A stretch of DNA of 64,000 nucleotides from Colwellia psychrerythraea (GTDB taxonomy: Bacteria > Pseudomonadota > Gammaproteobacteria > Enterobacterales > Alteromonadaceae), in contig NZ_JQED01000053.1 in NCBI RefSeq assembly GCF_000764225.1, positions 62,001 through 126,000 on the forward strand, written 5' to 3'. This document shows positions 53,681 to 62,011 of the stretch, in pieces. How positions within the stretch are numbered: the first letter of the stretch is position 1; each line of letters begins with the position of its first letter. The translations under genes and the position numbers were made by a program. A model generated the notes under the pieces. The model worked only from the letters and a program-made list of their open reading frames with translations. It had not been told where the DNA came from and made no database searches.

Positions 53681-55516
53681 TTGGTCTATCAAGGAAAATC
53701 AGAACGTATAAATTATATTGTTGCCATTATCGCGGTGATTGGCCTTATATTAACTATTGAACTGACCCAGGTGATAGGTATGAACAACGCCTATCACCAA
53801 ATGCATCAACAATCGAATCAGCAGCTATCTAACTTAGTAGGCTATATAGATAATATTCTTGGTCGCTTTGATAGAATTCCCAAAGTTCTCTCGCAACATC
53901 CTGTACTGTCACAAGCGCTAATCTCACCTAACGAACAATCAAAAATAACCAAGCTTAATCAGTTATTAGCCGACATCAGAACAATGACTCAGGCGTCTGA
54001 TATCTACCTTATTGATAAAAAGGGTATTACAATAGGAGCAAGCAATTGGCAATTTCCCAATTCATTTGTCGGTATGAACTTCACCTTTAGACCCTATTTT
54101 CAAGATGCTTTAAAGGGGAAACTTTCTCATTATTATGCTGTGGGATTAAGTAGCGGGAAACGGGGCTTTTATTATGCTTTCCCAGTGATTATCGATGATG
54201 TGGTTGCCGGGGTTATTGCGTTAAAAATAAGTATTGCTGATATTGAAGAGCAGTATAAAAAAACGGTATTAAATAATAGCTTTAATTTTTTAATTGTTGC
54301 ACCCGATGATGTGGTTTTTATTTCAGACAGACCAGAATGGCGACTAAAAACGATTGGTAATTTATCTAAAGCTAAACAGCTTAATTTAATTGCAGAAAAA
54401 CGTTATACCGATAAAGAAATATCTTCACTTAACGTGGTTGATATTTCCAATCACTATTTTCCAAAAGATCTTGATAGTGAATTATTGAAAGTGACTTCAA
54501 ACAAAGGTTCTAAAGAGATTTTTGCGCTCAATAAACTGATGCAAAAAGCTAATTGGCAAGTTCATTTATGGAGCTCTTTAGCGCCAATGAAAAACCAACA
54601 AAATTTATTAGTCATCCTCAGCGCTAGTGGGTATTTGTTAATGGTGTTTTTATTGTTATTTGCTAACGAGCGACTTAAAAATGCGCGAAGAATCAAACAA
54701 TCTCAGCAATTATTAGAAAAGAAAGTTAAAGAGCGAACAGCTGACTTAAGTGCGAGTAATGTCAAATTGCATGAAGAAATGGCGCAACGCCAACAAGCAC
54801 AAACTCAAATGAATAAAATGCGTGATGAATTGATCCAATCAGAAAAACTTGCGCTCATCGGTAGCATGTCAGCAAGTATTAATCATGAAATCAATCAACC
54901 ATTAACTGCCTTAAGAAGCTACTCAGAAAATGCGCTAGCTTATCAAGAGCGAAGCATGGCGGACAAAGTAAAGAACAACTTATCACTCATTATAGGCTTA
55001 GTGGATCGGTTAAGTGACATTGTTAGTCAATTTAACAGTTTCTCTAAAAAAAGTACGGGTGTAGCAACGGATGTTGATGTTCAGATGAGTCTGATGGCGG
55101 CGATGAGCATTGTAAAACATCAAGCTAAAGCTGCGAGAGTAGAATTTATCAGTAAACCTTGCTCAGAGCCTTTACATGTTTATGGTGATGCTATTCGCTT
55201 TGAACAAGTGCTGGTTAATTTATTAAGTAATGCAATACAGGCGCTAAGTGAACAAGAAGATAAGCAAATAACGATTTCTGTCTCTAACATTAAAGAGCAG
55301 GTTATTATTAAAATAAGAGATAATGGGCCAGGTATTTTAGTCGATAATATCGACAGAGTGTTTGAGGCTTTCTTTACCACGAAAGAAAACTTTGGCTTAG
55401 GTTTAGGTTTATCTATTTCGCACCGAATTATCGAGTCGATGCAAGGTCAACTTAACGTAAATAATCACCCTGATGGTGGCGCTATTTTTACCATTAGCTT
55501 GCCTGTAAACAGGTAA
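53681..55516 (+). CDS. dctB: DctB-type C4-dicarboxylate sensor histidine kinase
   Basis: A 611-aa membrane kinase. TM1 is about residues 10-30; a periplasmic dCache-like sensor (IYLIDKKGITIGASNW, FVGMNFTFRPYFQDALKG, GFYYAFPV) follows; TM2 is about 308-328. A coiled coil precedes the kinase core, with SASINHEINQPLTALRSY (His402 phosphorylated), NLLSNAIQAL, IRDNGPGI and FGLGLGLSIS. The start is TTG at 53681, with AAGGT upstream; the next ATG would delete TM1. With the DctD-type gene it would sense C4-dicarboxylates and drive the sigma-54 promoters of the transporter and porin. Confidence 0.9.
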   Translation: MVYQGKSERINYIVAIIAVIGLILTIELTQVIGMNNAYHQMHQQSNQQLSNLVGYIDNILGRFDRIPKVLSQHPVLSQALISPNEQSKITKLNQLLADIRTMTQASDIYLIDKKGITIGASNWQFPNSFVGMNFTFRPYFQDALKGKLSHYYAVGLSSGKRGFYYAFPVIIDDVVAGVIALKISIADIEEQYKKTVLNNSFNFLIVAPDDVVFISDRPEWRLKTIGNLSKAKQLNLIAEKRYTDKEISSLNVVDISNHYFPKDLDSELLKVTSNKGSKEIFALNKLMQKANWQVHLWSSLAPMKNQQNLLVILSASGYLLMVFLLLFANERLKNARRIKQSQQLLEKKVKERTADLSASNVKLHEEMAQRQQAQTQMNKMRDELIQSEKLALIGSMSASINHEINQPLTALRSYSENALAYQERSMADKVKNNLSLIIGLVDRLSDIVSQFNSFSKKSTGVATDVDVQMSLMAAMSIVKHQAKAARVEFISKPCSEPLHVYGDAIRFEQVLVNLLSNAIQALSEQEDKQITISVSNIKEQVIIKIRDNGPGILVDNIDRVFEAFFTTKENFGLGLGLSISHRIIESMQGQLNVNNHPDGGAIFTISLPVNR

Positions 55517-55783
55517 TACCAAGTCCATTAAGTTATTTCCCACTCAGCGAGAATTAAAAGGCTTAAAGGCAAGGCATTGATTGAAGAGAATGGTTATTCC
55601 CTTGTCAAAATCAATAACACAGCATGTAAGCCTTTTAAACTCGCCCTTGGGAGCTTGTCAGAAAAGCAATAACTGCACAAATTTGTGAGATATAGAATAA
55701 CTATACCAGCAAAAATTTTGTTTATTATATCTCTTCTGACATAGCTCTGAGGTGGGAATAAATTTAATGAAATTGGTATAATA
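55514..55783. repeat. Palindromic intergenic repeat element, copy B
   Basis: About 270 bases with imperfect terminal inverted repeats of about 33 bases: TACCAAGTCCATTAAGTTAT at the left against ATACCAATTTCATTAAATTT (reverse complement of the right). The inside has AAAAGGCTTA / TAAGCCTTTT and TTGATT / AATCAA pairings. It begins within the dctB stop region. Copy A (37215-37536) is very similar; copy C shares modules. Confidence 0.75.
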
Positions 55784-55942
55784 CCATTTCGCTTAATTAA
55801 ATGATTAAAAATTGTGTAGGGAAAATTGGTAAGAACAAGGCGCTTGATTGAGCAACAGCTGGCTATTGGGATTGAAAACAACGCAGTTATCGTCAGTTTT
55901 AACCAGCAAGATTGATCAGGTAGTTATGCGGATTGGTATAAC
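55779..55942. repeat. Second small inverted-repeat element between dctB and dctD
   Basis: About 165 bases with ends TAATACCATTTCGCTTAATTA and (reverse complement of right) TTATACCAATCCGCATAACTA, separated from copy B by nothing. It is MITE-like with no open frame. Together the two repeats fill the whole 440-base dctB-dctD gap. Confidence 0.6.
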
Positions 55943-55955
55943 GTAAGGAAATAAT

Positions 55956-57317
55956 ATGGAAACGGAAAAATTGGGTGTTGTCTTTGTTATTGATGATGAA
56001 GAACATATACGAACTGCTATTGAGCAAACATTCGAATTAAGAAATTTTGAAGTACAAAGCTTTTCACATGCACATCAATTACTTAATCAGCTAAGTGATA
56101 CTTGGCCTGGTGTTGTTATTAGTGATATTAATATGCCTAAAATGGATGGTCATCAGTTGATGGCTGAGGTTAAAAATATTGACCCAGACATACCCACCAT
56201 TTTACTCACCGGTTTTGGTGATATTTCAATGGCGGTAAATGCCATGCGTAATGGTGCCTATGACTTTATTGAAAAGCCATTTAATAATGATGACTTAGTT
56301 GACACGGTTAAAAGAGCACTAGATAAACGCGCATTAGTGCTTGAAAATAGGCAACTCAAACAAGAAATAGAAACACATTGTTTACCCGGTCCTAGAATCC
56401 TAGGCAATTCGCCTAATATTGTGCAAATGCGAAATATACTAAATCAAGTGATGGATGCACCGGCAGATATCATGATAGATGGTGAGACAGGCACAGGAAA
56501 AGAGCTGGTTGCACGTTATTTACACGACCATAGTATTCGAAGAGATAGTAATTTTGTTGCTCTTAACTGTGGTGCTATCCCAGAAAATATAATTGAAAGC
56601 GAGCTTTTTGGAGCGGAGAAGGGCGCATACACAGGGGCTGATAAAAAACGCATTGGTAAGTTTGAATACGCTAACGGCGGTACCCTATTTCTTGATGAAA
56701 TAGAAAGTACACCCATGTCCCTACAAGTTAAGCTGCTCAGAGTCTTAGAAGAAAGAAAAGTAGTTCGTTTAGGTGCGAACGAAGGAATTGATCTTGATGT
56801 CAGAGTTATTGCTGCGACCAAAGTAGATTTATTAGAACTATGTGAACAAGGTTTATTTCGTGAAGATCTCTATTATCGTTTGAATTTAGTAAAAGTAGAT
56901 ATTCCCCCGTTGAGAGAGCGAATTGAAGATGTGCCCTTGCTCTTTTTACACTTTGCTAGAGTAGCTTCAGCGCGTTACAAAAAAGAATTAATTCCGTTAT
57001 CGCAAGAACATAAAACTCAACTGTTAAGTTATAGCTGGCCTGGCAATGTAAGAGAATTACGAAACTTGGCGGAGCGTTATATTTTATTAGGTGAAGCTGC
57101 AGCGTTCAATTTTAACAAGAGCACCAGTAGCAACTCGATGCTGAGTAGTATGGGGCTAACTCAGCGGGTCGAGTTTTTTGAAAAATTCCTTATCGAAGAA
57201 GCGTTGGCAAGTAATGAGGGCTGCATTAAAGACACGATGGAAGAACTCAATTTAGCCAGAAAAACACTCTACGATAAAATGAAGAAATACGAGTTAGAGC
57301 GAACAACTTACCAATAA
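55956..57317 (+). CDS. dctD: DctD-type sigma-54-dependent response regulator
   Basis: A 453-aa NtrC-family activator. Receiver with Asp57 in VVISDINMPKMDGH; AAA+ domain with Walker A GETGTGKE, GAEKGAYTGADKK (sigma-54 contact GAFTGA with Tyr for Phe), GGTLFLDEIEST (Walker B), and RLGANEGIDLDVRVIAATK; SWPGNVRELRNLAERY is the arginine-finger region. A Fis-type helix-turn-helix ends the protein (TMEELNLARKTLYDKMKKY). It likely activates the two sigma-54 promoters 3.6-4.1 kb away. Confidence 0.92.
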   Translation: METEKLGVVFVIDDEEHIRTAIEQTFELRNFEVQSFSHAHQLLNQLSDTWPGVVISDINMPKMDGHQLMAEVKNIDPDIPTILLTGFGDISMAVNAMRNGAYDFIEKPFNNDDLVDTVKRALDKRALVLENRQLKQEIETHCLPGPRILGNSPNIVQMRNILNQVMDAPADIMIDGETGTGKELVARYLHDHSIRRDSNFVALNCGAIPENIIESELFGAEKGAYTGADKKRIGKFEYANGGTLFLDEIESTPMSLQVKLLRVLEERKVVRLGANEGIDLDVRVIAATKVDLLELCEQGLFREDLYYRLNLVKVDIPPLRERIEDVPLLFLHFARVASARYKKELIPLSQEHKTQLLSYSWPGNVRELRNLAERYILLGEAAAFNFNKSTSSNSMLSSMGLTQRVEFFEKFLIEEALASNEGCIKDTMEELNLARKTLYDKMKKYELERTTYQ

Positions 57318-57393
57318 ATTGGCTATAAAATTTGACTTAACGTTTTAGTTGATAACTTTGTTTAATCAATGACTCTATGACTAAGATTAGCCT

Positions 57394-57429
57394 TTGATTA
57401 TTCTGCTCAAGCAGTAGCAGAATAATCAA
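57394..57429. terminator. Long perfect hairpin between dctD and sbcB
   Basis: TTGATTATTCTGCT / AGCAGAATAATCAA, 14-bp perfect stem with 8-base loop, between convergent genes. No long T-run, so it may act on both sides with modest strength. Confidence 0.65.
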
Positions 57430-57456
57430 TAGTAATAGTTACTTTGGGAAAGTGAC

Positions 57457-58932
57457 TTAACCTTGCAAGAATTCATACAAGGCTTTTAATATCGACATCT
57501 TGGCTTTATCGGTTTCATGCTCATGCGCTAGATTTTCAATCTTCATCATAAACTCATCAAGTGATAAAATGCCTTTCCCGCCATAGTGCAGTTTGTTCTG
57601 GCAATACTGTTGCCATTTTAGTTGTTCATCTGCCGACAAGGTATATGGGTAGTTTCTTGCTCGATAGCGAAACAGTAATACGCTTAAACGCTCATCTTGA
57701 AATTGAAATGGATGATTAGCGAGTTGCTCTGGTGATAGACCGCGTAAAATATCCATTTGTGCTTTATCACTATGGCTAAAGAAACTACCGCCATATAAGG
57801 CTTGCTCGGCATCAACGTCATCATTATCAAAGTCTGATGTGGCAAAAACATCACTTAACTTATCTCTCAGCTCGGCATGCTTTTTCAATAAGGCTAAGTT
57901 CTCTAAGCAAGTATCACGTGGTATTGCTAAGCGCTCGGCATTTTCAGGCAGTAATGTTTTAGCAGGCGCTATAACAGGACATTTATTAACATGAATTAAC
58001 TTCACCGGTATTGGCAATTCATCAGGCGCTAAGTCGTCATAACGTGTATATAAACGCGTTTTAATCTCTTCACTGCTAAGGGTTAGTAAAGGTGAGATAT
58101 CACGCGCTAAATCGACACAGATCACCGCATTTTTGTTGACGGGGTGATAACTTACTGGTGCAAACCAACTGGTACAGCCGTGTACTGATGATACCTTACT
58201 CGAGGTATGTACAATAGGGGTCATATCAGCGGTATTGATCAAATCCTTAACTTGATTTTTACTCTTTAAATTAAAGATAAATTCATAAAGTTTTGGTTGT
58301 TTTTCTTTGATCAACTTAGCCATAGCAATAGTGGCATAAACATCACTCATTGCATCATGGGCTGCTTCATGACTAATACCATTTGCTGAAGTTAATAGCT
58401 CTAAACGAAAACTGACAACCTCTTCACCATCACGCTCAACGGTTGGCCAATTGATTCCTTCTGGGCGAAGTGCGTAACAGGCACGCACCATATCTATAAT
58501 ATCCCAGCGACTATTACCATTTTGCCATTCACGGGCATACGGGTCGTAAAAGTTACGATAAAGCAGATAGCGAGTCACTTCATCATCAAAGCGGATATTG
58601 TTATAACCAGCAACACAGGTGTTGGGCTGAGTAAATAAAGTATGAATACGCGCAGCAAACTCTGCCTCAGACAAACCCTCTCGTTGTGCCTTTTGTGGCG
58701 TTATACCTGTTACTAAGCAGGCTTCAGGGTGTGGCAAGTAATCCACGGGCGGCGTACAATAAAACATTTCTGGCTCACCGATGATATTTAAATCGAGATC
58801 GGTACGAATGCCAGCAAACTGAGAAGGTTTATCTACTTTCGGGGATATGCCCCAAGTCTCATAATCGTGCCACAAAATACTTGGCTGATTCATAGTGTCA
58901 CTTTGTGTATCGTTTTGTTCTTTGTTGTTCAT
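57457..58932 (-). CDS. sbcB: Exodeoxyribonuclease I
   Basis: About 491 aa. The DEDDh exonuclease motif begins ILWHDYETWGISPKVDKPSQ, with the Asp and Glu metal ligands; ACLVTGITPQ, TCVAGYNNIRFDDEVTRYLL and SHEAAHDAMSDVYATI supply the rest. The C-terminal half carries the SH3-like and helical regions (CTSWFAPVSYHPVNKNAV; ALYGGSFFSHSDK). It degrades single-stranded DNA 3' to 5' in recombination and repair. The start is ATG 58932; a TTG in frame is three residues up. It is the last core gene before the integrated island. Confidence 0.94.
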   Translation of the reverse strand: MNNKEQNDTQSDTMNQPSILWHDYETWGISPKVDKPSQFAGIRTDLDLNIIGEPEMFYCTPPVDYLPHPEACLVTGITPQKAQREGLSEAEFAARIHTLFTQPNTCVAGYNNIRFDDEVTRYLLYRNFYDPYAREWQNGNSRWDIIDMVRACYALRPEGINWPTVERDGEEVVSFRLELLTSANGISHEAAHDAMSDVYATIAMAKLIKEKQPKLYEFIFNLKSKNQVKDLINTADMTPIVHTSSKVSSVHGCTSWFAPVSYHPVNKNAVICVDLARDISPLLTLSSEEIKTRLYTRYDDLAPDELPIPVKLIHVNKCPVIAPAKTLLPENAERLAIPRDTCLENLALLKKHAELRDKLSDVFATSDFDNDDVDAEQALYGGSFFSHSDKAQMDILRGLSPEQLANHPFQFQDERLSVLLFRYRARNYPYTLSADEQLKWQQYCQNKLHYGGKGILSLDEFMMKIENLAHEHETDKAKMSILKALYEFLQG

Positions 58933-59013
58933 ATAAATCAACCGTTTAACTCTGTTTTATGTGTTGTTGTGTAACATTGGATATCATCGTGTTTTCTACC
59001 GTTATAAATAAAA

Positions 59014-59060
59014 TTGTACCCATTTGTGTACCCACGGGAAATTTCTTGTGTGTACCCATG
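59014..59060. repeat. Three direct repeats of TGTACCCA upstream of the integrase
   Basis: TTGTACCCATTTGTGTACCC, then ACGGGAAATTTCTTG, then TGTGTACCCATG. The unit (TG)TGTACCCA occurs three times within about 45 bases directly upstream of the integrase start and between it and sbcB. Such repeats are common just upstream of P4-type integrases, where they may serve as arm-type binding sites or lie near an attachment site. The exact att core was not found. Confidence 0.5.
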
Positions 59061-59084
59061 ATAAAAATTTATAAGGCAGTAAAA

Positions 59085-60254
59085 ATGGCACTAAGTGACT
59101 CAAAATTAAAATCTTTATTAAATAAAAAGCAATCCAAACGTTTCGATTTAGCTGACCGTGACAGCTTAAGTGTACGTGTTTCGGAGTTCGGAACCATTAC
59201 TTTTCAATATCGTTACCGTTACCATGATAAAGCAACTCGCATCGCATTAGGAAGATATCCTGATATTTCTTTGAAACAAGCGCGTGAGAAGATACCAGAA
59301 TTACGGCAAATGTTAAATGATGGAATCAATCCTGCTGTTCAAGCTAAACGGTCAAAAAGTACTGAAAATGCTACTTTAGATGAATGTATAGACTTGTTCA
59401 TGGAAAAGCATGTAACAACTCTTAGAAAGGTATCACAAGGGAACTACCAGTCGACACTGGTTCTTCATGGTAAAAATGCTTTTAAATTTCCAGTTGAAGA
59501 AGTAACCATTCAAGAATGGTTTGAGTTGTTTGATAGGATTACTGAAAACCACTCAGCTATAACTGCTAGGGCGTTACTAGTTAAAATTAAAACCTGTTTG
59601 AGGTTTTGTGTAACACGAGGGACTATTGAAAACTCTTGTATTTTCAATATCGCTCCTAAATCAGTGGGTCGAAAAAGTGCCCCTAAAGACCGTGTTCCAG
59701 ACTTGGATGAAATTAAAGAAATATGGGGTGGAATCAATAAGTCAAAATGCAACCCGACTACGGGAAATGCACTTAAGTTGGTTATATTAACGGGGGCAAG
59801 AATTAGTGAAGTCCGCTTAATGGAAGAGCGTGATTTAGATTTGAAAAAAGGAGTATGGGTTGTTCCTAAAGAAAAAAGTAAAACTAACTGTAAAATTATA
59901 CGGCCTTTAGCACCAGAGGCTTTGAAAATTATTAAATGGCAAATTGATAATTTTGGTGATGTTGCTGACTATATTTTCCCTAGTGGTTCATATAAGCAAG
60001 AGATTTCAACACAGACTATGAATAAATTATGTCGTCTTGTAAGAACTCGTCTAAAAATGCAATCTTGGACTGCGCATGACTTTAGAAGGTCATTATCAAC
60101 CTTGCTATCTAGGAAAAACATAAAACTTGAAGTCACTGAAACAATGCTAGGGCATTCACTGGGCGGTATTATTCGTAACTATAATTACCATGACTGGGTT
60201 CCTGAGCAACGAGAAGCATATAAGCTTTGGGAAAGTCTTATCCTAGGTGATTAA
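59085..60254 (+). CDS. Tyrosine recombinase (integrase)
   Basis: A 389-aa site-specific recombinase. The N-terminal arm-binding DUF4102-like domain has LSVRVSEFGTITFQYRYRYH and RIALGRYPDISLKQARE. The catalytic domain has TGARISEVRLME (Arg239), HDFRRSLSTL (His-x-x-Arg), MLGHSL, and NYNYHDW with the nucleophile Tyr. ATG 59085 gives the standard MALSDSKLKSLL start; a longer frame upstream covers the direct repeats and is unlikely. It marks the left end of a genomic island at sbcB. Confidence 0.92.
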   Translation: MALSDSKLKSLLNKKQSKRFDLADRDSLSVRVSEFGTITFQYRYRYHDKATRIALGRYPDISLKQAREKIPELRQMLNDGINPAVQAKRSKSTENATLDECIDLFMEKHVTTLRKVSQGNYQSTLVLHGKNAFKFPVEEVTIQEWFELFDRITENHSAITARALLVKIKTCLRFCVTRGTIENSCIFNIAPKSVGRKSAPKDRVPDLDEIKEIWGGINKSKCNPTTGNALKLVILTGARISEVRLMEERDLDLKKGVWVVPKEKSKTNCKIIRPLAPEALKIIKWQIDNFGDVADYIFPSGSYKQEISTQTMNKLCRLVRTRLKMQSWTAHDFRRSLSTLLSRKNIKLEVTETMLGHSLGGIIRNYNYHDWVPEQREAYKLWESLILGD

Positions 60255-60264
60255 ACAAACATTA

Positions 60265-60296
60265 AAAAGCCGCTAATAGCATTAGTAGCGGCTTTT
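60265..60296. terminator. Bidirectional terminator between integrase and AlpA
   Basis: AAAAGCCGCTA / TAGCGGCTTTT perfect stem between convergent integrase (+) and AlpA (-) genes. Confidence 0.92.
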
Positions 60297-60299
60297 CAT

Positions 60300-60476
60300 T
60301 TAAGCTGAAGTGTTTGATGTTTCCCATAATTCTATGTCTTCTAACCGCCAAAATGGGCGTGCTAATGGTGGGCTTACAGGCACAGGGAAGTTATCTTTTT
60401 TCCTCCAGCGCCAAAGTGTTTGTCTGCCAACTCCATATCGGTTAAGTATGTCGTTTGTTGCTAGTATTGATTTCAT
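60300..60476 (-). CDS. AlpA-like helix-turn-helix protein
   Basis: About 58 aa: MKSILATNDILNRYGVGRQT, then LWRWRKKDNFPVP and PFWRLEDIELWE. This is the MerR/AlpA winged fold of island excisionases and regulators. The ATG at 60476 gives the typical start; a longer reading to 60536 adds an odd N-terminus. It is divergent from the three-gene cargo operon, so it could regulate that operon, excision, or both. Confidence 0.82.
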   Translation of the reverse strand: MKSILATNDILNRYGVGRQTLWRWRKKDNFPVPVSPPLARPFWRLEDIELWETSNTSA

Positions 60477-60644
60477 TAATTTGCACCATTTGATTATTAG
60501 ATGACAGTATTTATTAGTGATATTTTGGTTGTACAAAATTAGGGGGCTTCATGATATGTATCAATAAGAACTTACTTTGTTGTTTACTAAGTATGAGTTT
60601 GTAGATACACTTGGAATATCAAGGAATTAGATAAAGGTCCCGGT

Positions 60645-61550
60645 TTGATAGACCCCAGAAACAGCCCCAAAGATTGGGAGAACTACTTCAAGGATATTGT
60701 AAGACTACATTATCTACCTGCAAATTATAGGGACGTTCCAGATAAGCATGTTGGAGACTTTGGTATTGAATGCTTTAGTCTGTCGGGGCATGTATTTCAA
60801 TGTTACCTTCCAGAACAAGTTGCTGATATAAAGAAACTTGTAGCCTCTCAACGTAAGAAAGTTAACGACGATATTAAAAAGTTCACTGAAACGAACGTTG
60901 ATGAACTCAACAAACTGTTTGGTGAAACAGTTATTTCTCGATGGATACTTGCTACTCCCGTTAATGATTCTGCCGTAATGGCTCAATTTTGTGCTCAAAA
61001 ATCAATTGAAGTTAGAAACTTGGGTATTTCTTATATAAGTGACGATTTTGAAATACTAGTTCATACAGAAAGTGAATACCCAAAAGAAGTAGGTTTTTTG
61101 AGAAAAGAAACTTATCAAATGACTTTCGATTTTAACAGTACAACAGTAGATGGTGCTGCTTGCTGGATAGATGAAAATTTGGAGTTTCTATCCAAGCTTG
61201 ATATGAAACTTCCTAAAATAGAGAAAGATCAAGATAGACTTTTGAATATTAAAACTTTTATCATTCAGAAGTACTTGGACTATCAGAATTTAATGGACGT
61301 CCTAAGGTTAGAATGGGGCGATATTTATGAATCAGTTTTCAATTGCATACAACACAGAGAAAATAGCTTAATAGAGCGTTTCATTTTAGATGTTGGTGAT
61401 ACTTTGCCCGGGCAAGTGATTAAAGATGAAATGTCGAAGCTTCACGAAAATATTGTTGATGAAGTAAAATCCTTTAAAGGAACTGATTTAGAAAAAATAA
61501 AATGGGGCGTGATAGCCGACTGGCTTATTAGATGCCCTTTGGATTTTTAG
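60645..61550 (+). CDS. Unrecognised protein, first gene of an island operon
   Basis: A 301-aa cytoplasmic protein starting at a TTG (60645). No ATG is near the N-terminus, and AAAGGTCC lies just upstream. It has HVGDFGIECFSLSGHVFQCY, which resembles a restriction-endonuclease-like fold (G-I-E with an aromatic Cys-Tyr strand), then a Lys-rich helix with FTETNVDELNKLFGE, and SRWILATPVNDSAVMAQFCA. The C-terminal half is helical (LNIKTFIIQKYLDYQNLMDV). No signal or membrane segment. It abuts the next gene with no gap, which suggests one complex. I do not recognise the family. It occupies the effector or adaptor place in a layout like an ABC-3C conflict system. Confidence 0.72.
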   Translation: MIDPRNSPKDWENYFKDIVRLHYLPANYRDVPDKHVGDFGIECFSLSGHVFQCYLPEQVADIKKLVASQRKKVNDDIKKFTETNVDELNKLFGETVISRWILATPVNDSAVMAQFCAQKSIEVRNLGISYISDDFEILVHTESEYPKEVGFLRKETYQMTFDFNSTTVDGAACWIDENLEFLSKLDMKLPKIEKDQDRLLNIKTFIIQKYLDYQNLMDVLRLEWGDIYESVFNCIQHRENSLIERFILDVGDTLPGQVIKDEMSKLHENIVDEVKSFKGTDLEKIKWGVIADWLIRCPLDF

Positions 61551-62009
61551 ATGGATATTAATCAAATTCTCAACCAGCCATTCACCTTTAAACGTCGCAG
61601 TCAATTAATACCTAGTGATTTACGGCCTATTTGGAAAGCAACTTTAGTTCTTATAATATTTGGAATCCTTGGTAAGAACAGTAAGTGTAGTTTGAAAAAA
61701 TTACACATAGCTAACTGGATAAGCAAGAGTGGTGACCATATGGAAGATTACCTCTATTGGGCTAAGGATACTAATGCTGTAAGACCTGATATAAGAATGG
61801 AACCTGCCCTCGATAGGGTATTAGAAATGATGGTAGGCGATAAATTACTTGTTAAATCCAAAGGGAAGCTTGAAATAACAGACCGTGGACTCGAAAATTT
61901 TGAAAAACTAAATGAGTTAACGATATTTGAAGTTGAAAAAAGTTATCTGTTGGCAGTTAAAAAGTATATGACGGAAGCCAATGTTGAACGTGTATTTAAG
62001 GTGGCATAA
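61551..62009 (+). CDS. Small winged-helix-like protein, possible ABC-3C middle component
   Basis: A 152-aa protein. SLKKLHIANWISKSGDHMED could be part of a helix-turn-helix, and LDRVLEMMVGDKLLVKSKGK then LEITDRGLENF reads like a winged-helix DNA- or protein-binding wing. It starts on the base after the previous stop and ends two bases before the ATPase. In ABC-3C systems a small middle component with this kind of fold links the ATPase and effector. The match is by layout and size, not a confirmed family. Confidence 0.68.
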   Translation: MDINQILNQPFTFKRRSQLIPSDLRPIWKATLVLIIFGILGKNSKCSLKKLHIANWISKSGDHMEDYLYWAKDTNAVRPDIRMEPALDRVLEMMVGDKLLVKSKGKLEITDRGLENFEKLNELTIFEVEKSYLLAVKKYMTEANVERVFKVA

Positions 62010-62011
62010 TA

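Noticed and set aside
55594..55881. A 95-codon open frame (-) between dctB and dctD
   Set aside because: It runs across the two repeat elements and has no start signal.
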